This document shows, piece after piece, positions 1-8,516 of a stretch of 64,000 nucleotides of DNA. Every line of letters begins with the position of its first letter. Positions within the stretch are counted from its first letter, which is position 1. The notes beneath the pieces are model-generated. The model saw nothing but the letters and a program-made list of their open reading frames with translations, was not told where the DNA came from and did no database searches. The DNA comes from Bacillota bacterium (GTDB lineage Bacteria; Bacillota; Sulfobacillia; Sulfobacillales; Sulfobacillaceae): the NCBI GenBank assembly GCA_021797515.1, contig JAJZZP010000068.1, forward strand, positions 1 through 64,000. The letters run 5' to 3'. A program made the translations under genes and the position numbers.

Positions 1-478
1 TTGACCTGGGTCCAGCGTTTGGCATGTCTGCTGTTGGAAATCGAACCACGGCGGCTAGCCGCCGTGCCGTCAGGGTAGTCAAAAAAGTTTGGTGTCTACC
101 TCTGGGTCAGGGTGCGAAATACGGGTTGCGAAACCGTATGATGAACCGCTGTCACCGAAGTTGCCAGCCTGTGAGTAACGTACCGAATTACCGGTCCTAA
201 ATATTGGCAAATCAGATAACTCAGAACGGGGATCCTGTGGACAGTATGGATCCTCAATACCAATAACGGTCGCTAGCAGACGATTGAAATAATATCGCCT
301 GAGTTATCGCCCATGTATTTTTTCGAAATGGTAGAGAAGAGTGCTCGGCGGACGTGTCCCCCGTTCTAGGATGCTTTACTATTTATGGCCCATATCGGGG
401 CTTCCCCCTTCCATCTGCCCTAATCGGGTTTCAAGTCGTTAATGGCCGATTTGCCATACTATTTCATACATTGATACT
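1..478. other. gene-poor leader upstream of the sugar island
   Basis: No convincing coding region is visible in this stretch. Apart from a 20-base perfect palindrome near its left end (separate entry) I see no recognisable RNA gene or mobile element. The part nearest the regulator gene becomes AT-rich and leads into the triple repeat, so the promoter of the sugar island probably lies in or just before those repeats. Confidence 0.5.
47..66. repeat. 20-bp perfect palindrome (possible terminator stem)
   Basis: CACGGCGGC, TA, GCCGCCGTG reads the same on both strands. As RNA it would make a very stable GC-rich hairpin. A run of six A residues lies about 15 bases to its right, so it could act as a loose terminator for leftward transcription, or terminate a gene that ends just outside the window. 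It is too short and too perfect to be coding. Confidence 0.45.
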
Positions 479-609
479 AAACATAATGTTGTCATGATGT
501 CATAATATTTTTCTAAAACCACTAGACATAATATTGTCATGATGTCATAATATTGTCGTAAAAGCTGCTAGACATAATGTTATCATGATGTCACAATGTT
601 GTAAGAACC
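479..609. repeat. three tandem operator-like repeats upstream of the GntR gene
   Basis: Three copies of a roughly 31-38 base unit start at about 481, 526 and 572, a spacing of 45-46 bases. Each copy contains the series CATAATRTTGT, CATGATGT, CATAATRTTGT, with only a few substitutions between copies. The array ends about 35 bases before the start codon of the GntR regulator. Regular spacing, internal half-sites and position suggest operators for that regulator (inference). Spacers of about 14 bases and only three units exclude a CRISPR array. Confidence 0.6.
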
Positions 610-642
610 ACAAACTTGAATCAATAATTGGGGTGAAGCGTT

Positions 643-1386
643 GTGTCTAGTCGGGTGGGGATTATGGACAAAGACGGGCCGGTCCCTTTGTATTATCAGT
701 TACTAAATGATCTTAGGGCCCGCGTGTCGCGTGAATTCAATCCCGGTGACCTGTTTCCAACAGAGGAGAGCTTATGTACCCAATATGGTGTAAGCCGAAC
801 AACGGTCAGAGCGGCCATTGACGTGTTGGCCCGCGAGAATATTTTGAAACGTGTACGAGGCAAAGGCACCTATGTGCAAGAGCAAAAAATTGAACAGAAC
901 TTTTTCCAGAACCTGACCAGCTTTAGTCACGAGATCCGGGTTAAAGGAATGACTCCATCGACTAAAGTGATCGAATTCAACTCGGGCCCGGCGACTGAGG
1001 AAGATGTTTTTGCACTAAATGTTTCCCTAGATAGTTCCGTGTTTCGGCTGAAGAGGTTACGGTTCATTAATGACCAACCGGTTGTGCTGGTCATTACCCA
1101 TGTTCCTTATGCGCTGTGCGTTTCTCTGGACAGTTATAACTTCGAAAACGAGTCGTTATACGAGGTCCTTGAGCGAAATTTTAGTCTGCCCGTGGCGATG
1201 GCTCGACGCGAGGTGGAGGTAACACAGGCGTCCAAGGACCTCGCCACCGCGTTACAAGTAAAGAGAGGGACTCCATTGCTCCTAGTGAAGACCACGGCAT
1301 ACACCCGTGAAAAAACTGCGATAGAGTACTCGGTGGCCTATTATCGAGGGGACCGGAACCGATTTGTTGTGGAACTTGAGAGGTAG
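643..1386 (+). CDS. GntR/HutC-family transcriptional regulator
   Basis: Probable sugar-responsive regulator of the following operon. The first ~75 residues form the winged helix of the GntR family (PLYYQLLNDLRARV, then TTVRAAIDVLARENILKRVRGKGTYV). The rest, from about residue 95, matches a UTRA ligand-binding domain as in HutC/FarR. The 247-residue length is normal for this subfamily. The start is GTG at 643, preceded by GGGGTGAA; ATG at 664 is an alternative. It lies directly behind the triple repeat and only 6 bases before the first permease gene, so it is probably cotranscribed and autoregulated. The effector is unknown, but sugar phosphates are common in this family. Confidence 0.9.
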   Translation: MSSRVGIMDKDGPVPLYYQLLNDLRARVSREFNPGDLFPTEESLCTQYGVSRTTVRAAIDVLARENILKRVRGKGTYVQEQKIEQNFFQNLTSFSHEIRVKGMTPSTKVIEFNSGPATEEDVFALNVSLDSSVFRLKRLRFINDQPVVLVITHVPYALCVSLDSYNFENESLYEVLERNFSLPVAMARREVEVTQASKDLATALQVKRGTPLLLVKTTAYTREKTAIEYSVAYYRGDRNRFVVELER

Positions 1387-1392
1387 ATACTG

Positions 1393-2364
1393 ATGACTGC
1401 TACTAAACCAGAGATGCGGCCCACTGGCTTTGCTCATAGATTGGCACGCTGGATCGATTGGATTGTGGTTGCTTTAATACTAGCAGTGTTAGTTGTTGTG
1501 TCTGTTACGGTGACGGGATTCCTGACAGAGTACAATATTTCTAACCTCCTTCTGCAAAGTTCGTACATCGGTATTCTCGCCATTGGTGAAGCGTTCGTCC
1601 TCATCACGGGCGGTATTGACCTTTCGTCCCCGGCAATCATGGCGATGGGCGCTGTGGTAGGGGCTGGCTACATCGTGGCGCACCCAAACCAGCTTGTGCT
1701 GGGGATACTCATAATGGTTGTCATTGGTGTAGCGTGTGGCATTGTTAATGGACTACTGGTGGCGTATGTGAAACTCGTTCCGTTTATCGCGACTCTAGCC
1801 ACTTCAACTTTACTCGGCGGTTTAGCTTTATGGATTACGCACTCGGCATCTATCGCCGGTCTGCCTAACAGTTTTCTCAATCTCGCTGGTAGTCTGGGTT
1901 CCATACCTATTCCGGTGATTGTGTTTGCTGTAGTGATTGGACTGTCCTACATCCTGCTTGCGAAAACTGTCTTAGGACGTCACATCTTTTATATCGGCGT
2001 TAATGCTCGTGCCGCGCGAGTGGCCTCGATCTCGGTGGAGCGCACGCAAGTTATGGCTTATGCGATATCGGGACTTAGCGCGGGGATTGCGGCTGTTGTA
2101 TTGACCGCCATTTTGGGAACGGCTACTGCCGCCATGGGACAGGGTACTATTCAACTAGCAATCATCAGTGCGGCCGTTATTGGCGGTGTAAGCATCTATG
2201 GCGGAGTAGGATCCATCCCGGGTGTGGTACTGGGGACCCTGTTGCTTACCCTTATCGGCAATGTGATGAGCCTGAATAATGTATCTTACTTCACGACCTA
2301 TATGGTGAAGGGTGCAGTTATTGTTGTAGCCGTGTCGCTTGACCGATTCCGACGACTCAAGTAA
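1393..2364 (+). CDS. sugar ABC transporter permease (RbsC type)
   Basis: Membrane subunit of a carbohydrate importer of the BPD_transp_2 family (RbsC/XylH/AraH). The 323-residue protein is almost entirely hydrophobic, with about 8-10 membrane segments. It has the family signature EAFVLITGGIDLSSP near residue 70 and NGLLVAYVKLVPFIATLATS near residue 120. It is followed 21 bases later by the ATPase gene, and a second, non-identical permease follows the ATPase, so the transporter is probably a permease heterodimer as in AI-2 and rhamnose importers. Substrate cannot be read from the sequence. Confidence 0.9.
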   Translation: MTATKPEMRPTGFAHRLARWIDWIVVALILAVLVVVSVTVTGFLTEYNISNLLLQSSYIGILAIGEAFVLITGGIDLSSPAIMAMGAVVGAGYIVAHPNQLVLGILIMVVIGVACGIVNGLLVAYVKLVPFIATLATSTLLGGLALWITHSASIAGLPNSFLNLAGSLGSIPIPVIVFAVVIGLSYILLAKTVLGRHIFYIGVNARAARVASISVERTQVMAYAISGLSAGIAAVVLTAILGTATAAMGQGTIQLAIISAAVIGGVSIYGGVGSIPGVVLGTLLLTLIGNVMSLNNVSYFTTYMVKGAVIVVAVSLDRFRRLK

Positions 2365-2385
2365 ATGAAGAGAGGTTAGACGCAC

Positions 2386-3879
2386 ATGTCTGGTAAGGCA
2401 CTTTTGGAGCTCCGGCACATCTCCAAGCACTTTGCAGGATCTCAGGCATTGTCAGATGTCTCGATAGAATTAAATCAGGGTGAGGTGCTGGGGTTAGTCG
2501 GTGCTAACGGCGCGGGGAAGTCAACCCTGATGAATGTTTTGGGCGGGGTAATCACCAAGGACGCGGGTAGTATTTTAATTGATGGGCATGAAATATCTCT
2601 GACTAGTCCAAGTGCAGCAGATCGGGCTGGTATTGCCTTTGTTCATCAGGAACCGGCCCTCTTTTCCATGCTAACAGTGGCTGAAAACATGTTTGTTACA
2701 GACTATCCTGGCAAATGGGGATGGATCGATCGAGCTCGCATGGTTGAAGCATGTGCGCGACATTTGCATACCGTGGACTCGCAGTTGGATCCGAATACGT
2801 TAGCTCGCGACATCGGCATTGGAGACAGTCAATTGATTGAGATCGCTCGGGCTCTCAGTCAACAAGCCCGTATTGTGTTGTTTGACGAACCCACCTCGTC
2901 CCTGACAGTTCATGAAAAGGAACGGCTGTTTGAGATAATTCGGTCTCTTAAGAACAGCGGTACCGGAGTTATCTACATCTCGCACTTTCTTGATGAGGTT
3001 CTCGACATATGTGACCGTGTGGTGGTACTTCGCAATGGCAAGGTAGTGGCCAAATCTCCGGTAAGTGAGATGTCGATGGCGCGACTGGTCGAAGAAATGT
3101 TGGGTAGACAGTTAGAGAGTACTCGTCAGTCTGGCCGGCGCGCGGGTGATGTCGTGCTCCAAGTCGAATCCCTGTCACGAGGAAATGTTTTACGGAACGT
3201 CTCGTTTACTCTGCATGAAAATGAAGTTGTGGGCTTATGGGGACTGTTAGGATCCGGGCGCAGTGAACTGTTCCGAGCACTGACCGGCCTCGATCCGATT
3301 GACCGAGGACATATCCGAATGCGGATAGGTGGCGAACTGAGGCCTATTACTCCTGGCAACTTTCTCTCTAGGGCTGGCTACGTTACCGAAAACCGTCGCG
3401 ATGACGGATTATTTGCCAAGATGAGCCTACGACCCAATGTCACTGCTGCAAGCCTATGGAATGTTATTCGTAGTCGGCTTCGGTTCATAGACCAGGCCGG
3501 AGAGCGCCACGTAGCCGAAGAGGTGATGCAAAGCTTAGCGATTAAAGCTTCAGGCCCCGAGGCGTTAGCGGAAACTTTAAGCGGTGGCAATCAGCAAAAG
3601 GTGATTCTAGGCAAGTGGTTGCAACGTCAGCCCACCGTCATCCTTATGGATGAACCTACACGTGGAGTCGATGTAGGTGCAAAGGCAGAAATCCACCGTT
3701 TGATCGGCGAATTGGCTGACCAGGGGACGTCAATTTTGATTGCGACTTCAGAGATTGAGGAACTGATGAGTTTAAGTGATCGTGTCTTGGTTATTAGCCG
3801 TGGCCACATCGTCACCGACATCACCAGAGACCGTGTAGAACAGGAAAGTCTTATGCGGTTTGCTATGGGGGAGGCGTAG
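2386..3879 (+). CDS. sugar ABC transporter ATP-binding protein (RbsA type)
   Basis: Duplicated ATPase that energises the importer. The first nucleotide-binding domain has Walker A GANGAGKST at residues 39-47 and Walker B IVLFDEPTSS. The second domain has the degenerate P-loop LLGSGRSEL, the intact signature LSGGNQQKV and Walker B ILMDEPTRGVDVG, the usual asymmetry of RbsA/MglA proteins. The 497-residue length is normal. It is flanked by two permease genes, ends 5 bases before the second, and is preceded by GAGAGG 15 bases before ATG. Confidence 0.93.
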   Translation: MSGKALLELRHISKHFAGSQALSDVSIELNQGEVLGLVGANGAGKSTLMNVLGGVITKDAGSILIDGHEISLTSPSAADRAGIAFVHQEPALFSMLTVAENMFVTDYPGKWGWIDRARMVEACARHLHTVDSQLDPNTLARDIGIGDSQLIEIARALSQQARIVLFDEPTSSLTVHEKERLFEIIRSLKNSGTGVIYISHFLDEVLDICDRVVVLRNGKVVAKSPVSEMSMARLVEEMLGRQLESTRQSGRRAGDVVLQVESLSRGNVLRNVSFTLHENEVVGLWGLLGSGRSELFRALTGLDPIDRGHIRMRIGGELRPITPGNFLSRAGYVTENRRDDGLFAKMSLRPNVTAASLWNVIRSRLRFIDQAGERHVAEEVMQSLAIKASGPEALAETLSGGNQQKVILGKWLQRQPTVILMDEPTRGVDVGAKAEIHRLIGELADQGTSILIATSEIEELMSLSDRVLVISRGHIVTDITRDRVEQESLMRFAMGEA

Positions 3880-3884
3880 ACTGA

Positions 3885-4910
3885 ATGGTTGGTCGTCGTA
3901 AGACACTCGAAATCGAGAAGCGTTTCGTATTTTCGTATGGAATTTATATAGTGTTTGCGGTCTTAGTGATAGTTTACGCCATATCTTCGCATGCTTTTCT
4001 TTCACTTAGCAACATTAGGGATATTTTTATGAATTCCAGCGATCTGTTGATCTATGTAGCGGGACTGACCTTTGTTGTGTTGACGGGCAATATTGACGTG
4101 TCATTCGGGTCTACGGCATTCGCCAGCGTTGCGATCGGTATCGTTCTGCTAGTCAACCATGGAGTGTCCCCGGTACTCGCTATATTGGTTACGATTGCTT
4201 TTGGGATGGTTGTGGGGGCCGTGAATGGCGTGTTGGTGGCGTATGTCGGTATCGACCCGCTCGTGACGACTTTGGGTATGCTGTTTTTCCTGCGCGGTTT
4301 AGCACTCAATATCATCAAGGGATCCCAGATTGAGTTACCAAACTCGGTGGCTGGAGTGACCACTGCTTCCTTCGCGGGGGTTCCACTTATTGTCATGGTC
4401 GCTGTTGTAATTTTGGTGGTGCTGCAACTGTTATTGCGGAAAACCCAATTTGGGCGTCATGTCATTGCGGTCGGATGTGACAGGAGGGGGGCTCAGCAGG
4501 TTGGCATACGTGTTCGACGCATCACCTTTATTACCTTTGTTCTGTCGGGAACCTGTGCCGGTGTAGGAGGTATTCTTGCCGTGATTAACATCGGCTCGGT
4601 GCAATCTGCTATGGGCCAGAATGCTTTGTTTGCCGGAGTGGCCGCGTTGGTAGTAGGGGGGACCAGCCTTTTTGGCGGCTTAGGTTCTGTGCTTCCGGGG
4701 GCCTTGGTGGGAAGTCTGCTACTAAGTGCCACTCAAAACGGTCTGTCGGTTCTAGGAGTATCGCCATATGTTTATCCGTTTGTGGAAGGGCTAGTCATTA
4801 TTGTCGCCATGTATATGGACGGGCTCAAGAACTTAAGGATTAGAGGATCGCGAAGCGACGAAGTTATTAGTACTCAGTCTTTCGCGACGAAAACTCTAGA
4901 AAAGGAGTGA
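3885..4910 (+). CDS. second sugar ABC transporter permease (RbsC type)
   Basis: Second permease of the same importer, 341 residues. It has the family signature FVVLTGNIDVSFGSTAF near residue 65 and GVLVAYVGIDPLVTTLGML near residue 115, with about 8-10 hydrophobic segments and a hydrophilic tail of about 25 residues. It is clearly different from the permease at 1393, so the two are not a recent tandem duplication. The order permease, ATPase, permease, binding protein resembles the lsr and rha importers. It ends 76 bases before the binding-protein gene, and a small hairpin lies in that gap. Confidence 0.9.
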   Translation: MVGRRKTLEIEKRFVFSYGIYIVFAVLVIVYAISSHAFLSLSNIRDIFMNSSDLLIYVAGLTFVVLTGNIDVSFGSTAFASVAIGIVLLVNHGVSPVLAILVTIAFGMVVGAVNGVLVAYVGIDPLVTTLGMLFFLRGLALNIIKGSQIELPNSVAGVTTASFAGVPLIVMVAVVILVVLQLLLRKTQFGRHVIAVGCDRRGAQQVGIRVRRITFITFVLSGTCAGVGGILAVINIGSVQSAMGQNALFAGVAALVVGGTSLFGGLGSVLPGALVGSLLLSATQNGLSVLGVSPYVYPFVEGLVIIVAMYMDGLKNLRIRGSRSDEVISTQSFATKTLEKE

Positions 4911-4914
4911 CGGC

Positions 4915-4932
4915 TGCGAAATAGCCTTCGCA
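4915..4932 (+). repeat. intercistronic hairpin before the binding-protein gene
   Basis: TGCGAA, loop ATAGCC, TTCGCA form a 6-bp stem just after the permease stop codon. There is no T-run, so it is not a terminator. Hairpins at this position often stabilise the binding-protein part of a processed transport mRNA. That role is inferred here. Confidence 0.35.
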
Positions 4933-4986
4933 CGGCATGAGGTTGGGACACATTGTAGAAACTATTCTGGCAAGGAGGAAATTCAA

Positions 4987-6048
4987 ATGGAAGTTCGGAA
5001 AGTATGGCATCTGTTGGCGGCAGCAAGTTTACTTTCGGTAATGGCCGGGTGTGGAACAGCAGCCAGCACGGGGGGCTCATCAGGTACAACTTTAGCTAAC
5101 AGCACTATTCGCGTGGGATTTTCGCTACCGACGATGCAGGGGTCCATTTACGAAGCTTTTGAAGACTATATGGTTAAGGCAGCGCAGGATTATACGCAAA
5201 AGACAGGCCGCAAGATTGACTTTATATTTACGGTAGCTCATGATTCTGCCGCGACCCAGGCTTCTCAGGTTCAGGACCTCATCGCACAGCATCCTAATGT
5301 TCTAATTCTAATGCCTGTTGATAACGAATCGATCTTAGCTAGCATCCAGGCGGCCCAACGGGCCGGGATTCCGGTTATGACCTACAACCGGAATGCGGCT
5401 CCCAGCAAGACTATCCATGCTCCCTTTGTTGGGCTGAATACCTACCAGGAGGCTTATATTGCGACAAAAGCGTTCGCAAGCATTCTGAAGAAGGATCATA
5501 TCAAACCAGTTTGTGTCGATGTGGAAGGGGCACTTGATGATCAAGTAGCTCTTAGCCGTATCGCAGGCTACAACGCGGCAGCGGCCAAATATGGGATCCA
5601 TACCCTCGAGTCAATTCCTACGAACTGGGAGCCTTCGGAAGCGGAAAGCGGGCTGGAGGCCGCACTGACGGCGCATCCTAATATTAACTGCGTTTTCGTT
5701 GCGTCGGACTTTTTGATGCCCGGTGTCGAGGCGGCGTTAAAGGCCGTTGGACGGTGGGCCCCAAGTGGGCAACCCCATCACATGATGCTGGCGAGTCAGG
5801 ATGGCTTTCCGCTCGGGATCCAACTGCTTAAGGCAAACTATGAGAATGTTCAGGCAGGATATAACATTATGGGCATGTCCCAGGCTGCCATTCAGATGGT
5901 CGTTCGATTGGCAGACCACAAACCGCTGCCATCGCAGAATGTGCTGGTTCCGCCAGTCTTACTGTATCCATCTACTGTCAACTCGACGCCCAACCTTTGG
6001 GGTGTAAACCCAACGGCAGGCGTAGCCGCTGGCACGACCAACGGTTAA
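4987..6048 (+). CDS. sugar-binding lipoprotein of the ABC importer
   Basis: Extracytoplasmic solute-binding protein (periplasmic-binding-protein type 1, RbsB-like). The N-terminus has a short charged region, a hydrophobic stretch and a lipobox, SVMAGC, so the mature protein begins at Cys22 and is lipid-anchored. A low-complexity Ser/Thr/Gly linker follows. Family-like segments include VLILMPVDNESILASIQAAQ and AGIPVMTYNRNA. The 353-residue length is normal. It has the strongest ribosome site of the operon, AAGGAGG, 9 bases before ATG, as expected for the most abundant component. Confidence 0.92.
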   Translation: MEVRKVWHLLAAASLLSVMAGCGTAASTGGSSGTTLANSTIRVGFSLPTMQGSIYEAFEDYMVKAAQDYTQKTGRKIDFIFTVAHDSAATQASQVQDLIAQHPNVLILMPVDNESILASIQAAQRAGIPVMTYNRNAAPSKTIHAPFVGLNTYQEAYIATKAFASILKKDHIKPVCVDVEGALDDQVALSRIAGYNAAAAKYGIHTLESIPTNWEPSEAESGLEAALTAHPNINCVFVASDFLMPGVEAALKAVGRWAPSGQPHHMMLASQDGFPLGIQLLKANYENVQAGYNIMGMSQAAIQMVVRLADHKPLPSQNVLVPPVLLYPSTVNSTPNLWGVNPTAGVAAGTTNG

Positions 6049-6075
6049 TGCGACCAGACAAGGAGGGGATTGCCC

Positions 6076-6942
6076 ATGAAGTTTGCCATTAGCAACTGGA
6101 TTTATGGTGACGAACCGTTAGAAGTGACTTTTAAGCGACTTCAACGGTACGGATATGATGGGATTGAAATTCGTGGAGAACCGTCGTTCTATCCAGCCGA
6201 TGAGGTGAAAGCGCTGTGTAGGAAATATGGAATTACGGTCACGTCGGTAGCGGGCATGTACGAGTGGCCGAACCCTGATCGCGATTTGGCTAACCCCGAT
6301 CCGCGAGTGCGTCACGCGGCGGTGGATTATTTAATCGGGGCTGTCGAATGGGCCGCTGAACTGTCCGCCCCGATGGTCGTGGTCGTGCCCTCCGCGGTAT
6401 CTAAAACTTCGCCGGTCGGGGTGGGAGATAGCCCCGAAGACTGGGAGCAACGAAAACAACACGAGTGGGCCTTGGCGGTCGAGAGCTTACAGGAGGTATC
6501 GAAGACGGCAGAACGAGAGGGAATTTGGCTTGCTATTGAACCCATCAATCGTTACGAAACGTTTCTGGTTAACAATGTGGAGCAAGTCCTAAAAATGATC
6601 GGCGAGATCAATTCATCCACTGCGAAAATTCTTCTCGACACGTTTCATATGAACATTGAGGAAGTAGGTCCTGCAGAAGCTGTGAAGAAAGCTGGATCCA
6701 AACTGGTGAATGTTCAGATCGCAGATTCCAATCGGCAAGCCGTGGGTCAAGGGCATACCAATTTTCCCCGTATCATTCATGCGTTGAAGGAAATTAACTA
6801 TCAGTATGCGTTAACGCTTGAGCCATTGCCACCATTACCGAACCCATACTTCGCGATTCGCATGCCGGGTCTTCAGGGACTACGGGACGAGTATGCGGAA
6901 GTGTGTATCACGCGGCTTAAAGAGTATATCGAACGAGATTAA
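6076..6942 (+). CDS. sugar phosphate isomerase/epimerase family protein
   Basis: TIM-barrel enzyme of the AP-endonuclease-2-like family (PF01261), which contains D-tagatose/D-psicose 3-epimerases, hydroxypyruvate isomerase and IolE/IolI-like proteins. Metal-binding acidic and His residues are visible in LAIEPINRYETF, LLDTFHMNIEE and QIADSNR, and in the late ALTLEP. About 288 residues. ATG at 6076 has AGGAGGGG at a 7-base distance, better than TTG at 6070. It probably interconverts a keto-sugar intermediate for the kinase that follows. The exact substrate is unknown. Confidence 0.85.
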   Translation: MKFAISNWIYGDEPLEVTFKRLQRYGYDGIEIRGEPSFYPADEVKALCRKYGITVTSVAGMYEWPNPDRDLANPDPRVRHAAVDYLIGAVEWAAELSAPMVVVVPSAVSKTSPVGVGDSPEDWEQRKQHEWALAVESLQEVSKTAEREGIWLAIEPINRYETFLVNNVEQVLKMIGEINSSTAKILLDTFHMNIEEVGPAEAVKKAGSKLVNVQIADSNRQAVGQGHTNFPRIIHALKEINYQYALTLEPLPPLPNPYFAIRMPGLQGLRDEYAEVCITRLKEYIERD

Positions 6943-6977
6943 GTGAACTGTTGTCGGTTTAGTGCGGAGGGCATTAT

Positions 6978-8516
6978 ATGCAATACGTTCTAGGAATTGA
7001 TGTGGGGACTTCCGGTATCCGAGCGGGTTTATTGTCAGAGGATGGGAAACTCGTAGTCAAGGCGTTTGTTAACGGTCAGCTATTCCATACCCCGGAGGGT
7101 TGGATTGAGCAAGATATGAACGACCTGTATGACGGAACTTGCTCTGCTATTCGCCGATGCATTGCTGAGTCTGGGGTTATTCCTAGAAGTATCGCAGCGA
7201 TCGCGATATCTGGGCAGATGGCGGGAATCGGGGCCGTGGATCGGGGGTGGAACCCTATAGGCCGATACGATTCATGGCTTGACGCCCGTTGCCTTGACAC
7301 TCTGAAAGGTATGGACGCTGATCATCGCGACGCCATGTTTAGATTGACCGGGTGTCCCCCGACATATCACCATGGTGCAAAAATTCTATGGTGGCGGAAA
7401 CATGCTCCTAGTGCGTATACTGCCGTGGCCAAATTCGTTGTGCCAGCAGTCTATGTGGCGGGGCGTTTAGGAGGTCTGTCAAGCGACGAAGCCTTCATTG
7501 ACGATACCTATCTCCATTTTTCTGGATTTTCCGACACGGCAGAGCGCTGCTGGTCACCACAGCTGGTCGACATATTTGAAATGGATCCGACAAAATTGCC
7601 CCGTATCGTGCGACCGTGGCAAGTAGTGGGAGAAGTGACTGCCAGGGGTGCAAGCGATTCGGGGCTTGCGCGGGGCACCCCGATTGTGGCTGGGGCAGGG
7701 GATACGGCCATGAGCTTTCTGGGAGCAGGATTGGTTGAGCCTGGAATGGCAGTCGATGTGGCCGGTACAGCATCAGTACTAGGAATTATGAGCGATAGGT
7801 TTACGGTTGACGAAAGACATCGGACCCTCATGTGCTCTCGATCGGTCTTCCCAGACCTCTACACGTATTACGCGTTTATCGCTGGAGGGGGCATGGCTGT
7901 CAGTTGGTTTAGACAACAGTTTGCTCCTGAGCGAACGTTGGCTGATCTCGATTACCTGGCAGGAAAGATCCCAAATGGCGCGTTGGGTCTGCAATTCGTA
8001 CCACACTTGTCGGGACGGGTGAGCCCTGCCAATCCATATTATCGAGGAGCATGGGTCGGTCTAGGATGGGACCATGGAATCGGATCATTATTCCGGGCGA
8101 TCTTAGAGTCGGTAGCGTACGAATATCAGCAGTACCTCTCCATTGTGACAGAAATGGTTCCTACATCTATACGGGAGGTGAGGACTGTAGGCGGCGGGGC
8201 CCGAAGCGCTCTCTGGAATCAAATCAAGGCGAATGTACTTGGCATACCGGTGCAGCGTATGGAAGAAGACCAGATTACTGTGCTGGGAGCAGCGATTGTC
8301 GCTGGAAATGCCATTGGTTTGTTTCCTGATGTGCAAGCTGCAACCCGTGCAATTGTCAAAACGCACGGTAAGGCCTACGAGCCTGAGGCGTCAGCGTACC
8401 AGGCCTATCGCATTCACTCGACCCGTTATCGCGGTCTACTTGCGCATTTAGACCAGCATTTCAATGAAGTCAATAGCAGTTCAGAAAAGACAGGGTCAGG
8501 AGTGTTACAACAATGA
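6978..8516 (+). CDS. FGGY-family carbohydrate kinase (xylulokinase-like)
   Basis: Phosphorylates a sugar or polyol with ATP. The N-terminal ATPase motif is GIDVGTSGIRAGLLSEDGK. GWIEQDMNDLYDG, SGQMAGIGAVD and SWLDAR follow, and the C-terminal half has VAGAGDTAMSFLGAG and TVGGGARSALWNQIKANVLG. The pattern is closest to xylulokinases and related ketose kinases. The 512-residue length is typical. It overlaps the next gene by 4 bases, indicating translational coupling. With the epimerase, it would commit a keto-sugar to phosphorylated catabolism. Confidence 0.9.
   Translation: MQYVLGIDVGTSGIRAGLLSEDGKLVVKAFVNGQLFHTPEGWIEQDMNDLYDGTCSAIRRCIAESGVIPRSIAAIAISGQMAGIGAVDRGWNPIGRYDSWLDARCLDTLKGMDADHRDAMFRLTGCPPTYHHGAKILWWRKHAPSAYTAVAKFVVPAVYVAGRLGGLSSDEAFIDDTYLHFSGFSDTAERCWSPQLVDIFEMDPTKLPRIVRPWQVVGEVTARGASDSGLARGTPIVAGAGDTAMSFLGAGLVEPGMAVDVAGTASVLGIMSDRFTVDERHRTLMCSRSVFPDLYTYYAFIAGGGMAVSWFRQQFAPERTLADLDYLAGKIPNGALGLQFVPHLSGRVSPANPYYRGAWVGLGWDHGIGSLFRAILESVAYEYQQYLSIVTEMVPTSIREVRTVGGGARSALWNQIKANVLGIPVQRMEEDQITVLGAAIVAGNAIGLFPDVQAATRAIVKTHGKAYEPEASAYQAYRIHSTRYRGLLAHLDQHFNEVNSSSEKTGSGVLQQ

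Noticed and set aside
479-609. Possible CRISPR array
   Set aside because: Only three units, with spacers of about 14 bases that are themselves partly similar, next to a regulator gene and without cas genes.
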